Source: Pontiella desulfatans (lineage in GTDB: Bacteria; Verrucomicrobiota; Kiritimatiellia; Kiritimatiellales; Pontiellaceae). Taken from it: 64,000 nt of DNA. Location: the NCBI RefSeq assembly GCF_900890425.1, contig NZ_CAAHFG010000005.1, positions 372,001-436,000 of the forward strand, in the 5' to 3' direction. The notes under the pieces are model-generated. The model saw nothing but the letters and a program-made list of their open reading frames with translations. It ran no database searches and was not told where the DNA came from. Below, piece by piece: positions 9,309 through 19,294 of this stretch. The stretch's first letter is position 1. Each line of letters opens with the position of its first letter. A program made the position numbers and the translations under genes.

Positions 9309-10586
9309 ATGAAAATATACAACCATCCATCTTTATCCCGGGGTGTTCTGGCACTGGCCGGGCTGGTGTTTTGCTCGTTGAACGCGGGGGCGCAGGGCTG
9401 GCCGGAGTTCCGCGGGCCAGGGGGAAGCGGCCAGGTCGAACCGGGCGCGCGGCTTCCGTTGCAATGGAACGAGACGTCCCATGTGAAATGGAAAACCGCG
9501 ATTCCCCAGGTCGGCTGGTCGACGCCGGTGGCCATGGAGGGCCGGATCTGGCTGAGCAGCGCAACGGAGGAGGGGCGCGATTTTTTTGCTTTCTGCGTGG
9601 ATGCCGCAACGGGGGAAATCCTTTTTGAAAAGAAACTGTTCCATTGCGACGAGCCAGAGCCGCTCGGCAACAGCGTGAACTGCTATGCCGCGCCTTCGGC
9701 GGCGCTTGAACCGGGCCGGGTCTATATGCATTTCGGCAGCTATGGAACGGCCTGCCTGGATACGGCTTCGGCCAAGGTGCTCTGGAAACGCGACGATCTC
9801 CCCTGCCGGCACTACCGCGGCCCCGGCTCCTCCGCGATCCTCTACAAAGACCTGCTCATCCTGACGTTCGATGGCGTGGACCGGCAATATGTGACCGCGC
9901 TCGAAAAGCATACCGGCAAAACCGTCTGGAGAACCGACCGTACGACCAAGTGGAACGATCTGGATGAAAATGGACAACCCAAGCGGGAAGGCGATTTCCG
10001 CAAGTCCTTCACCACGCCGATCGTCGTGAATGCCGACGGCAGGGAGCTGCTCGTTTCCCCGGCGTCGTCGGTGGTCTATGCCTACGACCCGAGCACCGGG
10101 AAGGAAATCTGGAAGGTTGCCCACGAGGGGCACACCGCCCAGGTCAGCCCCATCTTCGCCGATGGGATGGTGCTCGCGGCAACGGGCGCGCGCACATCCG
10201 AAATCCTCGGCATCCGCCCCACCGGCGATGTTGCCTGGCGCTTCGGCGGCAAGGATGTTCCCACCACCCCATCGCCGATTGCGGCCGAGGGGCTTCTCTA
10301 CATGGTCAGCAACCGCGGAACCATGACGTGCCTCGAAACCGGAACGGGGGAAACCGTGTGGCGCGAACGGGCTGGCGGCAACTATATTGCCTCCCCGATC
10401 CTTTGCGGCGACCGCATCTATTTCTTCGGAAATACCGGGAAAACCACCGTCATCCGAACGGGCCGAACCTTCGAACTGCTGGCCGAAAACGAATTGGATG
10501 CCGGCTTCATGGCTTCGCCCGCCGTTCTGGGCAACTCGCTGATCCTGCGAACCAAGACGCACCTCTACTGCATCGAGGGGCCATAA
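9309..10586 (+). CDS. Exported PQQ-binding-like beta-propeller protein
   Basis: 425 residues with a signal peptide ending NAGA near residue 28. The mature protein starts GWPEFRGPGGSGQ, the usual opening of PQQ-like outer-membrane assembly/propeller proteins in planctomycetes and relatives. Repeated blades contain the tryptophan-docking pattern (A..GK.VW, as in YAYDPSTGKEIWK and CLETGTGETVWR). No heme motif and no PQQ-ligand set are evident, so enzymatic activity is doubtful and a binding or scaffolding role is more likely. The internal ATG at 9309 is chosen because it directly starts the signal peptide. It is followed after 7 bp by the AEC transporter gene. Confidence 0.8.
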   Translation: MKIYNHPSLSRGVLALAGLVFCSLNAGAQGWPEFRGPGGSGQVEPGARLPLQWNETSHVKWKTAIPQVGWSTPVAMEGRIWLSSATEEGRDFFAFCVDAATGEILFEKKLFHCDEPEPLGNSVNCYAAPSAALEPGRVYMHFGSYGTACLDTASAKVLWKRDDLPCRHYRGPGSSAILYKDLLILTFDGVDRQYVTALEKHTGKTVWRTDRTTKWNDLDENGQPKREGDFRKSFTTPIVVNADGRELLVSPASSVVYAYDPSTGKEIWKVAHEGHTAQVSPIFADGMVLAATGARTSEILGIRPTGDVAWRFGGKDVPTTPSPIAAEGLLYMVSNRGTMTCLETGTGETVWRERAGGNYIASPILCGDRIYFFGNTGKTTVIRTGRTFELLAENELDAGFMASPAVLGNSLILRTKTHLYCIEGP

Positions 10587-10593
10587 GGCGCGG

Positions 10594-11589
10594 ATGGATT
10601 TTTCGAGGGTAATGGATGTTTTGGTGATCTGTGTCCCGGTTTTTGCCGTGCTGGGCCTCGGGAAGCTGCTTGGGATCAAGGGCCGCATTAAGGAAGACCA
10701 TTGTCAGTTCATCAACTGGCTGGTCTACACGTTTTCCCTTCCGTCGTTGATCTTCAACGAAGTGGCAAGGCAACGGTTCGATTCCTTTCTCGATCCCGCC
10801 GTGGTGCTGATGCCGCTGATCGGGCTTGCCCTGGTTGCCATGCTGACCATGGCCGTTGCCAAGGTGAGTGGCTACAAGGGCGGTTTTGCCGCCGCCTTCG
10901 TGTTCGGCACGTTCTGGGCGAACGCCACCTACATCGGCCTTCCGCTCTGCCAGAATGCGTTCGGTTCCTCCGGCCTGGCCAAGGCCGCGATCTATAACGG
11001 CTTTGTCCTTCCGTTCTTCATTCTGACCGGCTACCTGCTGATTGGTTTCTATGGCGCGGGAACCGGCGATCAGAAAATCGGGGCCCGTCTCAAGAAGGCG
11101 TTCCTCAACCCCATCCTGCTATCGGCGGTGGCCGGCATTGCCGTGGCGTTGGTTGCGGAACAGTTCCGCAATACGGACGGCTCGCTTAACCTGCCGTTGC
11201 CGGTGGTTGCATCGGCCACGCTGTTTGGATCGTTCCTGAAAATGATCGGCGCCATGGGCCTGCCGCTGGCGCTGCTTTCCATCGGGGCTTCGTTGCGGTG
11301 GGAGCAGACGCGGACGCACCTTGGGGCGTTGGCCTGGACGGTGGGGTGCAAGCTGGTTGTGCTGCCGCTCGTGACGCTGCTGCTGATCCGGTTCCTCTGC
11401 CCGGATACCAGTCCCGTGGCCATGGGGGTGACGGTGATCCTGGCTGGCACGCCCAGTGCGGTGGCCATGTATGTGATCAGCTGCCAGATGGGCGTCGAGC
11501 GCGGCTTTGTTTCGTCGATGCTGGTGCTGAGCACGGCGCTCAGCGTCTTCACGATTCCGGTCTGGGTCTACGTCGTTAAAGGCTTGTAG
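10594..11589 (+). CDS. AEC-family transporter (auxin efflux carrier-like permease)
   Basis: 331 residues, nearly all membrane helix (about ten segments) with a central loop around residue 160. The first helix (DVLVICVPVFAVLGLGKLLG) and the following FINWLVYTFSLPSLIF match the AEC (Mem_trans) family, which exports or exchanges organic anions such as malate. It lies 7 bp after the propeller gene, so both may be co-transcribed. Its last 14 bases overlap the convergent PAS gene. An alternative ATG six codons downstream has a poorly spaced GAGGG. Substrate cannot be predicted. Confidence 0.85.
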   Translation: MDFSRVMDVLVICVPVFAVLGLGKLLGIKGRIKEDHCQFINWLVYTFSLPSLIFNEVARQRFDSFLDPAVVLMPLIGLALVAMLTMAVAKVSGYKGGFAAAFVFGTFWANATYIGLPLCQNAFGSSGLAKAAIYNGFVLPFFILTGYLLIGFYGAGTGDQKIGARLKKAFLNPILLSAVAGIAVALVAEQFRNTDGSLNLPLPVVASATLFGSFLKMIGAMGLPLALLSIGASLRWEQTRTHLGALAWTVGCKLVVLPLVTLLLIRFLCPDTSPVAMGVTVILAGTPSAVAMYVISCQMGVERGFVSSMLVLSTALSVFTIPVWVYVVKGL

Positions 11590-12049
11590 CTTTTTCAAGC
11601 TCGTCCTGTTCGGTGATGAGCGGCAAGTCCAGGCAATAGAATTCAGGAACGCTTGAATCATCCCATTTAAAAACCAAATGCCCCGTGAACACGGTGATGA
11701 AATGACCTTCATGGTGGGTCAGGTCGCACGGGCTCGGTTCGGGCATTTTCAAGGTTTTTCGAGCCATCAGGGTGGCATCGCGGGCAAACTTCCGCATTTC
11801 CTCGGGAATCACCAGGTCGAAGAGATCCTTGTTGACGGCTTCGTCTTCCCGATAGCCATACAGCTCGACCGAGGCTTGGTTCCAAAAGAAAACCTTGCCA
11901 TAGGCATTATAGCCCTGGACGGCAATGAACGGATTCTTCTGAACCATGGCCATAAAGGATTCCCGTGAATCGTATTGCCCGGCCTTCGCGGCATCGCACA
12001 GGGTTAGAATGATCGCTTTGGCGTCTTGGAACGAATAGTTCTTCTTCAT
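11576..12049 (-). CDS. Stand-alone PAS-domain protein
   Basis: 157 residues. Residues ~25-130 form one PAS domain: the NPFIAVQGYNAYGKVFFWNQ strand pair, then A.VELYGY and DLVIPEEMRKF, all typical of PAS sensors. No kinase, cyclase or DNA-binding part is attached, so it may modulate another protein or bind a ligand. The ATG at 12049 has GAGGAA 11 bases upstream; a 14-codon extension lacks a ribosome site. It is convergent with and overlaps the AEC transporter gene. It lies 120 bp downstream of the AraC regulator on the same strand. Confidence 0.8.
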   Translation of the reverse strand: MKKNYSFQDAKAIILTLCDAAKAGQYDSRESFMAMVQKNPFIAVQGYNAYGKVFFWNQASVELYGYREDEAVNKDLFDLVIPEEMRKFARDATLMARKTLKMPEPSPCDLTHHEGHFITVFTGHLVFKWDDSSVPEFYCLDLPLITEQDELEKATSL

Positions 12050-12169
12050 AGTGGAAATTTCCTCGTGAATCCCATTTTGTATCGTACCCACAAGATCGAG
12101 GTCAAAAACTTTTAGAACCTTAGTTGGTGTGTTTTTCCGGCGGCGGTTTTGAAAGCTCTGGGAAACCGG

Positions 12170-13066
12170 CTATTCTTTCCCCTGCCGGAAGCTACGCGGC
12201 GATTCGCCGAGGATGCGCCTGAACTGGCGCGTGAAATAGTTGCTGTCGTTGAAGCCGACCTCCAGTGCGATCTCGGTGACGGAGAGGTCGGAGTTGCGCA
12301 ACATTTCCATGGCGCGCTGGATGCGCAGGCGCACCAGGTATTCGATCGGGGTTTGCCCGGTTGCCTTCCGGAAAACGCGCATCAGGTTGCTGCGCGACAT
12401 ATGGGCGATCTTCAGCAGGTCTTCGAGCTTCCAATCCTTGGAAAAGTCGTTTTCCAGCGCGCCGATCACATTGCCGACGCGGAGCAGGGCGTGGGCCTCG
12501 GTGGTGTCGGAGCTCGTGTAGGCGCGGGAAAGGTAAACCATGAGTTCGAGTAATTTGGCGCGCAAGGCCACTTCCTTGCCTGGCGCGTCCTCTTCGCACT
12601 CCTGCTCCATCTCCTCGGCCAGACGTTCCACCCGGGCGAGCGGCACGCGCTTGAGATGCAGGCGGCTGGCAAAGCGGTGCTGCCGGCGGTAGGTCGGTTC
12701 GAGCATGAACATGGCGCAATAGCCCGGCATGCGGCGCAGCTCGTTCTCGGGCAGTGCGATTTTTTCGGGATCATACATGATATTGATCAGGTCGAGCCCC
12801 TTGCGCTCATAGAAATAATGGCGCTGCCGCCCTTGCAGCAAAAAGACATCGCCCGCCGTTACCGGAAACACCGAACCTTCGAGCATGTGCATGGCGCCGC
12901 CGCGCGTAACAATCACGAGTTCGCAAAAATCGTGGCTATGCTCGATTTCGGTTAGATCGTGCGGGTGCGATGGCGTATGCGCCGAGTCGGTTTCCACCCG
13001 CCGCACAGCCAAAGGGAAGCCAGAAAGGCCGAAATAATGGATTCCATCTGCAATAGTTGATTTCAT
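12170..13066 (-). CDS. AraC-family transcriptional regulator, probable xyl regulator
   Basis: 298 residues. The N-terminal half is a cupin sensor domain (HSHDFCELVIVTRGGAMHML; PVTAGDVFLLQGRQRHYF). The C-terminal ~100 residues are two helix-turn-helix motifs of the AraC type, ending FNDSNYFTRQFRRILGESP. These proteins usually bind a sugar in the cupin and activate a nearby promoter. The gene is divergent from xylB with 98 bp between the starts, so control of xylB-xylA by xylose is likely; this is inferred from position. There is no clear ribosome site before the ATG. Confidence 0.9.
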   Translation of the reverse strand: MKSTIADGIHYFGLSGFPLAVRRVETDSAHTPSHPHDLTEIEHSHDFCELVIVTRGGAMHMLEGSVFPVTAGDVFLLQGRQRHYFYERKGLDLINIMYDPEKIALPENELRRMPGYCAMFMLEPTYRRQHRFASRLHLKRVPLARVERLAEEMEQECEEDAPGKEVALRAKLLELMVYLSRAYTSSDTTEAHALLRVGNVIGALENDFSKDWKLEDLLKIAHMSRSNLMRVFRKATGQTPIEYLVRLRIQRAMEMLRNSDLSVTEIALEVGFNDSNYFTRQFRRILGESPRSFRQGKE

Positions 13067-13164
13067 AACGTGGGATTATAGTGCTTGTATTTGGGAAGAT
13101 ATTCAAGGCGGTAGTCGGTGTAATTTGAAACAGTGCACCATCGAATTTTAGCGAGGAGTATGGA
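13067..13164. promoter_or_regulatory. Divergent control region between the AraC gene and xylB
   Basis: 98 bp holding both promoters. A GAGGAG ribosome site lies 8 bases before xylB. TTGTATTTGGG near 13087 and TGTAATTTG near 13120 are AT-richer, but no convincing -35/-10 pair or repeated operator half-site could be fixed by eye. Confidence 0.5.
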
Positions 13165-14640
13165 ATGAACTATTTATTAGGTATTGATGTGGGCAGCTCG
13201 TCGGTGAAGGCGTCGTTGCTCGATGTGGCCACCGGCACCTGTGCCGGAAGCGCGTTTTATCCGAAAACCGAGCAGGTGATCGAATCGCCGCAGCCAGGCT
13301 TCGCCGAGCAGGACCCGCAGTGTTGGTACGACACCGCCCGTAGCTCCGTCCGCGACGCCATGGAAGAGGCCGGAGCCAAGCCGGAGGACGTCAAGGCCAT
13401 CGGCATCGCCTACCAGATGCACGGGCTCGTCTGTGTCGACAAGGACCAACAGGTGCTGCGCCCGGCGATCATCTGGTGCGATTCCCGCGCGGTTCCGTAT
13501 GGCCAAGCCGCCTTCGACGCCCTCGGTGCCGGGCAGTGCCTCGGGCACCTGATGAATTCGCCCGGCAACTTTACCGCCGCAAAGCTCGCCTGGGTGAAGG
13601 AAAACGAACCCGAACTCTATGCGAAGATCGACAAGATCATGCTGCCCGGCGACTGGCTGGCCATGAAGCTGACCGGCGAAGCCTGCACCACCGCCTCCGG
13701 TCTTTCCGAAGGCATGTTGTGGGATTTCCAGGACGAGGCGCCCGCCAAGTTCCTGATGGACCATTGGGGCTTCGATGAATCCCTGCTCGCGAAAATCGTT
13801 CCGACCTTCGGCCTGCAAGGCGGCGTTTCGAAGGAAGCCGCCGAAGCATTCGGGCTGAAAGAAGGCACGCCGGTTTCCTACCGCGGCGGCGACCAGCCGA
13901 ACAACGCGCTTTCGCTCAATGTGCTCAACCCCGGCGAGATTGCCGCCACCGCCGGAACCTCCGGCGTGGTCTACGGCGTGACCGATGCGAAGAAGTATGA
14001 TCCGCAATCGCGCGTCAACACCTTTGCGCACGTCAACCACGAAGCATCCGATCCGCGCCTAGGCGTCCTGCTCTGCATCAACGGCACCTCGATTTTTATT
14101 GCGTGGCTCAAGCGGCTACTGGGCGATCTGTCCTACCAGGACATGGACCGGCTGGCGGAAAGCGTCGGCATCGGTTCCGACGGCCTGGTTGCCTTGCCTT
14201 TCGGCAACGGCGCCGAACGGGTGCTGGGCAACCGGAATGTCGGTTCGCAGTTTGTGGGGATCGATTTCAACCGCCATGGCCGCGAGCACATTTGCCGGGC
14301 CCTGCAGGAAGGCATTGTTTTCTCGTTCATCTACGGCATGGAAGTGATGGAGGAGGCCGGGATCGAACTCAAGACCATCCGCGCCGGTTTCGCCAACATG
14401 TTCATGAGCGATGTCTTCTGCCAGACGCTGGCCGGAGTCAGCGGTGCAACGATCGAACTTTACAAGACCGACGGCGCGCTGGGCGCGGCGCGCGGCGCGG
14501 GATATGGCGCGGGCATCTACGGTTCGCTGGAGGTTGCCTTCTCCAACCTGGAGCTGAAAAAGAAAATCGTGCCCGGCGAGGGCGGCTACAAGGCGGCCTA
14601 CGCCGCCTGGAAACAACATTTGGAAAATGTATTAAACTAA
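13165..14640 (+). CDS. xylB: Xylulokinase (FGGY family)
   Basis: 491 residues. It phosphorylates D-xylulose to xylulose 5-phosphate in the cytoplasm. The N-terminal FGGY ATPase fold begins [18 protein letters not shown]. The substrate loop has QMHGLV and IIWCDSRA. The catalytic-region motif here reads [14 protein letters not shown], where most xylulokinases have GGGDNA, so the sub-type is slightly unusual. ATAGTSGV is the phosphate-binding segment of the second domain. It is followed by xylA after 13 bp, a two-gene operon, and is divergent from an AraC regulator. Confidence 0.92.
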   Translation: MNYLLGIDVGSSSVKASLLDVATGTCAGSAFYPKTEQVIESPQPGFAEQDPQCWYDTARSSVRDAMEEAGAKPEDVKAIGIAYQMHGLVCVDKDQQVLRPAIIWCDSRAVPYGQAAFDALGAGQCLGHLMNSPGNFTAAKLAWVKENEPELYAKIDKIMLPGDWLAMKLTGEACTTASGLSEGMLWDFQDEAPAKFLMDHWGFDESLLAKIVPTFGLQGGVSKEAAEAFGLKEGTPVSYRGGDQPNNALSLNVLNPGEIAATAGTSGVVYGVTDAKKYDPQSRVNTFAHVNHEASDPRLGVLLCINGTSIFIAWLKRLLGDLSYQDMDRLAESVGIGSDGLVALPFGNGAERVLGNRNVGSQFVGIDFNRHGREHICRALQEGIVFSFIYGMEVMEEAGIELKTIRAGFANMFMSDVFCQTLAGVSGATIELYKTDGALGAARGAGYGAGIYGSLEVAFSNLELKKKIVPGEGGYKAAYAAWKQHLENVLN

Positions 14641-14653
14641 CGGAGGTACTAAA

Positions 14654-15982
14654 ATGAGTATTGTAACAGGCAACACCGAATATTTCCCCGGCATCGGGAA
14701 GATTGGATTCGAAGGCAAAGACAGCGACAACCCGCTGGCTTTTAAATGGTACGACGAAAACGCCATGGTTGGCGGCAAGTCGATGAAGGAAACCCTGCGC
14801 TTCGCGATCGCCTACTGGCATACGTTCTGCGGAACCGGCGGCGACCCGTTCGGCGGCGGAACCCACGCCTTCCCGTGGTTTGCCGGCGAAGACGCCGACG
14901 CCCGCGCGAAGAACAAGATGGACGCCGCCTTCGAATTCATCACCAAGATCGGCGCGCCCTACTACTGCTTCCACGATATGGACATCATGGAAGAAGGCGC
15001 CACCTTCGCCGAGACCTCCCAGCGTCTCCAGACGATCGTTGACTATGCCAAGGAAAAGCAGGCCGCCTCCGGCGTCAAGCTGCTCTGGGGAACGGCGAAC
15101 CTCTTCTCCAACCCGCGCTACATGAACGGTGCCGGAACCAACCCGGACTTCAACACCGTCGCCTATGCCGGTGCGCAGCTGAAGAACGCCATCGATGCCA
15201 CCATCGCCCTCGGCGGCGAAAACTATGTGTTCTGGGGCGGCCGCGAAGGTTATATGAGCCTGCTCAACACCAACATGAAGCAGGAACTCGATAACTTCGG
15301 CAACTTCCTGCGCATGGCGCGCGACTATGCCCGTGCAAACGGATTCACCGGAAACTTCCTCATCGAGCCCAAGCCGATGGAGCCGAGCAAGCACCAGTAC
15401 GACTTCGACGCCGCAACCGTCGTCGGCTTCCTGAATGCCCACGGCCTGCAGGACGACTTCAAGCTCAACATCGAAGTCAACCACGCCACGCTCGCGCAGC
15501 ACACCTTCCAGCACGACCTTCAGGTGGCGGCCGACAACAACATGCTCGGCAGCATCGACGCCAACCGCGGCGACTACCAGAACGGCTGGGACACCGACGA
15601 GTTCCCGGTTTCCATCCGCGAAACCGTCGAAGCCATGCTCGTCATCCTCGAAGCCGGCGGCCTGCAGGGCGGCGGAACCAACTTCGATGCGAAGATCCGC
15701 CGCAACTCGACCGACCTCGAAGATATCTTCATTGCCCACATAAGCGGTATGGATACCTTTGCCCGTGCGCTCGTGATTGCGGACAACATCCTCGCCAACT
15801 CGCCGTACAAGAAGATGCGTGCCGATCGCTACGCCACCTTCGGCGAAGGCAAGGGCGCGGAGTTTGCCGCCGGCAAGATGACCCTCGAAGAACTCGCGGG
15901 CATTGGCGCGGCCGGTGGCGAGGTTGCCCCGATCAGCGGCAAGCAGGAGCTCTACGAAGCCCTGATCAACCAGTACATCTAA
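14654..15982 (+). CDS. xylA: Xylose isomerase
   Basis: 442 residues, the length of class II xylose isomerases. It converts D-xylose to D-xylulose, feeding xylB directly upstream. Visible active-site blocks include [15 protein letters not shown] (catalytic His), [24 protein letters not shown] and the metal ligands in [18 protein letters not shown] and [10 protein letters not shown] strong GGAGG ribosome site lies 8 bases before the ATG. The operon ends in a clear terminator 28 bp later. No transporter or xylosidase lies next to it, so xylose uptake must be encoded elsewhere. Confidence 0.97.
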   Translation: MSIVTGNTEYFPGIGKIGFEGKDSDNPLAFKWYDENAMVGGKSMKETLRFAIAYWHTFCGTGGDPFGGGTHAFPWFAGEDADARAKNKMDAAFEFITKIGAPYYCFHDMDIMEEGATFAETSQRLQTIVDYAKEKQAASGVKLLWGTANLFSNPRYMNGAGTNPDFNTVAYAGAQLKNAIDATIALGGENYVFWGGREGYMSLLNTNMKQELDNFGNFLRMARDYARANGFTGNFLIEPKPMEPSKHQYDFDAATVVGFLNAHGLQDDFKLNIEVNHATLAQHTFQHDLQVAADNNMLGSIDANRGDYQNGWDTDEFPVSIRETVEAMLVILEAGGLQGGGTNFDAKIRRNSTDLEDIFIAHISGMDTFARALVIADNILANSPYKKMRADRYATFGEGKGAEFAAGKMTLEELAGIGAAGGEVAPISGKQELYEALINQYI

Positions 15983-16009
15983 TCGGCATTTCAAGAAATG
16001 TTTGAGATG

Positions 16010-16039
16010 CGGGGCAAGCCATCGGCTTGCCCCGTTTTT
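16010..16039 (+). terminator. Rho-independent terminator of xylB-xylA
   Basis: A perfect 10-11-bp stem (GGGGCAAGCC with its complement, loop ATC) is followed by TTTTT on the plus strand. It lies 28 bp after the xylA stop. Confidence 0.93.
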
Positions 16040-16042
16040 CGT

Positions 16043-16065
16043 AGACGGAGCATTCTGCTCCGTCT
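16043..16065. repeat. Perfect 10-bp hairpin next to the xylA terminator
   Basis: AGACGGAGCA and its complement are separated by TTC. It sits 11 bp beyond the stop codon of the minus-strand gene at 16077. No T tract follows on that strand, so it may stop RNA decay rather than terminate transcription. Confidence 0.7.
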
Positions 16066-16076
16066 GCGGGCAGTGG

Positions 16077-17612
16077 CTATTTCCTCGTTTCGAGGAAGGC
16101 GTTCCAAAGCTTGGAATTGATGTGGATGGCGAGCAGGGAGTCGGCGCGCAGGCCATAGTATTCGGACAGGAATTCGCCCGGGTCGGGTTCGAACCCGGTT
16201 CCCGAAATGATGAGGTCGGGCTTGGGGGCGCGGGGGACGGAGGCCGCATCAACCCAGTAGCCGATGTTCGGATATTCCCGTAGATAGAACGGCAATGGCC
16301 AGGTGGTTTCCGGTTCGGCGATCACCTGGATATAGATGTTCTTGCCCTTGGGGCTGACCGCTGCGATTTCCCCGACCCGTTTGACGAGGTTTTTGAAGTC
16401 GGGTGCCGTATGGGCGTAGACATAGGGGTTTCGGTAGTCGGCGGCGAAGCGGTAGACGGTGCGGTGGGCCAGCTGGTAGGTGGCGTAGGTCGGATAGGCC
16501 AGCAGGCCAAGAACGGTCAATTGGCAAGCGATGGATGCGCGGCGCAGGGTCACCGTTCGCTTGCACCATTCAAGGACCGAGGCCACGCCAATGCCGGCGA
16601 GAATGATCCATCCATGCAGGAACGAAAGAATGCACCAGGGGGTCTTGTAGGAGATAACCGAGTAGGCCGCCGTGAGCAGCAGGGTGTAGAACATCAGGAA
16701 GCGCGCCAGGCCTGGATCGCAGTTTGCGGGAAGTTTGTTGCGGACAATGAAGCCGCAGCCGACCAGGCCAAGCCCCAAGGCCAGTCCTTCGCTCCAGGCC
16801 GGGCCGCCATCGAAATGGTAGCGGACCAGCATTTTCAAATAGAAGTCCCAGGCGTGGATGTGCTCGGTTTCAACGCCCGTACCCCGCGCAAAGTAGCCCT
16901 TGTAGGCGAGAATGGATTGCAGGGGGCCGTCCAGGTTGGTGAGGAACGAGGAAAACAGAACGGTCGAAATGAAGAAGGCGCAAAGGGCGGCAAGAATCAT
17001 GTTCTTGATCGGAAGGTGTACCCTGCGGGCAACCAGCGCGCACAGCAAACCGGCGCCAAGCATTGCGGCGTAGGCAATGATCGCGGTCTCCTTGGTGGCG
17101 AACATCAGGCCGGCGGCAAGTCCGCAGACCATGGCCCATGTCCGCGATCCGCTCTTGACCGAGAGCCACCCGGCCGCCACGGTTAGCAGGGTGAAAAAGA
17201 CGAGCAATATTTCCTGGATGTAGAAGCGGCTGTAATAGGCCAGCCCCGGTGAGATGGCGGTGAACAAGGCCGTTGCCAGTACCGCAATGCAACCGATCCC
17301 GCTCCTGAGCAGGGGGATGGCGAGGATCAATAGCATGCCGAAGACCACCGGCAGATAGCGGTAGGTGGTTTCGTTGCTATCAAGAAAGGATTCCACGCCG
17401 GTCAGCCAGGCAATGGGGAGGGTGAGGTAGTAGAGGGTCGGGCCGTGGTGGTCGTTCGAATCGTATTCGTAGGTTCCATCCTCAAGCAGCATGCCGAACC
17501 GATAGGCCTGGTTGGCCTCGTCGTGATGCAGCGGCCGCTCCGCAAGCCTTGGCGCACGGAGGCTAAAACCCGCAACGAGGATCAGCAAGAAGGCAATGGG
17601 CATCCATTTCAT
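16077..17612 (-). CDS. Agl23-like / GT39-type polytopic membrane protein (TIGR03663 type)
   Basis: 511 residues with about ten to twelve membrane helices and a soluble C-terminal domain of ~110 residues. The first loop carries ERPLHHDEANQAYRFG and DSNDHHGPTLYYLTLP. This acidic, histidine-containing loop is typical of lipid-sugar-using GT-C glycosyltransferases and matches the flippase-associated TIGR03663 family. YYSRFYIQE follows helix 4. It would transfer a sugar from a polyprenyl carrier outside the membrane; acceptor and sugar are unknown. It stands alone, convergent with xylA. Confidence 0.8.
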   Translation of the reverse strand: MKWMPIAFLLILVAGFSLRAPRLAERPLHHDEANQAYRFGMLLEDGTYEYDSNDHHGPTLYYLTLPIAWLTGVESFLDSNETTYRYLPVVFGMLLILAIPLLRSGIGCIAVLATALFTAISPGLAYYSRFYIQEILLVFFTLLTVAAGWLSVKSGSRTWAMVCGLAAGLMFATKETAIIAYAAMLGAGLLCALVARRVHLPIKNMILAALCAFFISTVLFSSFLTNLDGPLQSILAYKGYFARGTGVETEHIHAWDFYLKMLVRYHFDGGPAWSEGLALGLGLVGCGFIVRNKLPANCDPGLARFLMFYTLLLTAAYSVISYKTPWCILSFLHGWIILAGIGVASVLEWCKRTVTLRRASIACQLTVLGLLAYPTYATYQLAHRTVYRFAADYRNPYVYAHTAPDFKNLVKRVGEIAAVSPKGKNIYIQVIAEPETTWPLPFYLREYPNIGYWVDAASVPRAPKPDLIISGTGFEPDPGEFLSEYYGLRADSLLAIHINSKLWNAFLETRK

Positions 17613-17660
17613 AAACCGCGAATCCTAAGCTCTAAATTCCAAATCCCAAACAAATTCTAA

Positions 17661-17698
17661 AAACAAAACCCCAAGTGCCAATAGGGCAGTTGGGGTTT
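17661..17698 (-). terminator. Terminator of the discoidin-domain gene
   Basis: A 9-bp AAACCCCAA/TTGGGGTTT stem with a 15-base loop is followed on the minus strand by TTTTGTTTTTA. It lies 50 bp after the stop of the gene at 17749. Confidence 0.8.
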
Positions 17699-17748
17699 CG
17701 TTTAGAAATTTGGGATTGGGAATTTAGAAATTCCAATCCTCTGATGGG

Positions 17749-18402
17749 CTATTGGCCGAAAACTTCGACTTCGATGTAGTGGTTCATGTCGGAACCGGTC
17801 GAGCCGTTGGAGTACAGGCGGAGGAACTGGCCTTTGATGCCCTTGGCATCAACCAGCTTGCCTAGGTTGGTTTCAATATATTCACGATCCTTGCCCACGC
17901 CGAGTCCGGCGGAGTTGTCGTGGTCGTTGTTGAAAACAGTCTGTACGTTTTCGATGAAGTCCGCATCGTCGGCCACCTGGATGATCACGTCGCGGTAGGC
18001 ACGGGCCTGTGCGTGGTAATGCCATAGGGCAACGGCAAAGATGGTCTTCTTTGCGCCGAGGTCGATCTGTACCCACTGTACGCCCGGTCCGAGTTCAACG
18101 TAGGAACCATCGGCGCCGTCCTTGTCGCCATCGGTCACGTATTCGAGTTCACCGATCACCGGGAAGTCGTCCGAGCTGGTTACGGCCTTTCCTGATGCGA
18201 TGTTTTCGGTGCCCTTCGGGACCATGATTTCCGGAACAACGGCCTTGCGTTCGAGGTTCGGGGTTTTGATGGCTTTCGGGGTTCCGGCGAACAAGGGCTT
18301 CGGAAGTTCAAGTTCGAGCTTTTCCATTTCCTGCGCAACGGCGGAGCCTGCGATGACTGCCGCAACAGCGGCCACGGTTACAATTTTCAATTGATGTTTC
18401 AT
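17749..18402 (-). CDS. Exported discoidin (F5/8 type C)-like domain protein
   Basis: 217 residues. Signal peptide residues 1-23 (ending GSAVAQ). Residues ~70-217 form one galactose-binding-like domain: NIASGKAVTSSD, then YVTDGDKDGADGSYVELG, VQWVQIDLG and the final YIEVEVFGQ, all hallmarks of discoidin folds. It probably binds a carbohydrate outside the cytoplasm. A TGGAGG ribosome site precedes the ATG. The 86 bp upstream contain a TTTTATATACAAG stretch on the minus strand that could be its own promoter. It follows apbE on the same strand and has its own terminator. Confidence 0.8.
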   Translation of the reverse strand: MKHQLKIVTVAAVAAVIAGSAVAQEMEKLELELPKPLFAGTPKAIKTPNLERKAVVPEIMVPKGTENIASGKAVTSSDDFPVIGELEYVTDGDKDGADGSYVELGPGVQWVQIDLGAKKTIFAVALWHYHAQARAYRDVIIQVADDADFIENVQTVFNNDHDNSAGLGVGKDREYIETNLGKLVDAKGIKGQFLRLYSNGSTGSDMNHYIEVEVFGQ

Positions 18403-18488
18403 ATTATTATGCCTCCATTAAAAGGCGGATAACCTAATACCGCCATTGGTTTGGTGTCTTGTATATAAAACGCTGTGCGTTGTACATT

Positions 18489-19289
18489 TCAGACACCGAT
18501 TTTTATTAACGATTCGTCCTGTTTAACCACAAATGCAACAACGCCCGGATTTTCCCGGCAAAGCTGCACAATCAAATCCTGTTCCATCATCATGAACGCG
18601 GTGGAAAGGGCATCGGAATGGGCTGCCGATGGATGAACCGCCCACGCCGCCAGATGACGTTTCGCCGGTTTGCCGGTCTTCGGGTTGATGATATGGGAGC
18701 CCTTGATCTCCGTGCCCGAACCGCTGAGCGCCTGGTCTTTGAGCTTAATCTCGGAAAATCCGGCCTTTTCGCCCCACGGCCCGCCAACACCCAGGTTCCA
18801 TTCGCGGCCCAAAGCGAGCACGGTGCTGGTTCCGCCGTTAATGATGACTTCCTCGACATCCCAGTCGGCCAGGATTTCCGCAGCCTTGTCGATGGCATAG
18901 CCTTTGCCGATGCCGCCGAGATCCAACTCGCCTTTACCGTCCTTTTTCCAACCAACGGAAAACCCGGCGCGATCAATCTCCAGCCATTGGAACCCGGTGC
19001 CCAGGGTTGGATCGAACAGGCCACCGGAAACGTGATGGGCCCAGGTTGCAATCTCAAGGCACTCCAGGGTTTCAAGCCCAACGCGAACCGAACCGCCCGG
19101 GGCAAGCAGGTTGATCTGGCCGACGTCGCTTCCCTCGTCATATTTGCTGAGCACTTTTTCAAGGCGGTCGAGCTCGCGGAACGCGGCCCCCGCAGCCTGC
19201 CGGGCGTATTCGCGTTCCTGCCCGGCAACGATCACCTCGAATGCGGTGGTCATGGCCTCGTGCTCATAGCTGTACGTCTGGGTCTTCAT
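18489..19289 (-). CDS. apbE: FAD:protein FMN transferase
   Basis: 266 residues. ApbE attaches FMN covalently to threonine or serine of exported redox proteins. Family blocks are LSKYDEGSDVGQIN near the start, GGLFDPTLG, ELDLGGIGKGYAIDKAAE, INGGTS and the conserved SGSG...HIINPKTG. The usual signal peptide is absent, so it may act in the cytoplasm or start differently. It lies 3' of the heptaheme cytochrome gene, separated from it by the GxxExxY element. No Shine-Dalgarno sequence precedes the ATG, because the element's repeat ends 5 bp upstream of it. The flavinylation target is not evident in this window. Confidence 0.92.
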   Translation of the reverse strand: MKTQTYSYEHEAMTTAFEVIVAGQEREYARQAAGAAFRELDRLEKVLSKYDEGSDVGQINLLAPGGSVRVGLETLECLEIATWAHHVSGGLFDPTLGTGFQWLEIDRAGFSVGWKKDGKGELDLGGIGKGYAIDKAAEILADWDVEEVIINGGTSTVLALGREWNLGVGGPWGEKAGFSEIKLKDQALSGSGTEIKGSHIINPKTGKPAKRHLAAWAVHPSAAHSDALSTAFMMMEQDLIVQLCRENPGVVAFVVKQDESLIKIGV

Positions 19290-19294
19290 GGGTT

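Noticed and set aside
16043-16065. Second hairpin after xylA as a terminator for the minus-strand gene at 16077
   Set aside because: The stem is perfect, but no T tract follows on the minus strand; kept only as a repeat.
14438-16252. A 604-codon open frame on the minus strand opposite xylB-xylA
   Set aside because: It is antisense to two well-defined enzymes and shows no family features. Long antisense frames are common in GC-rich genes.
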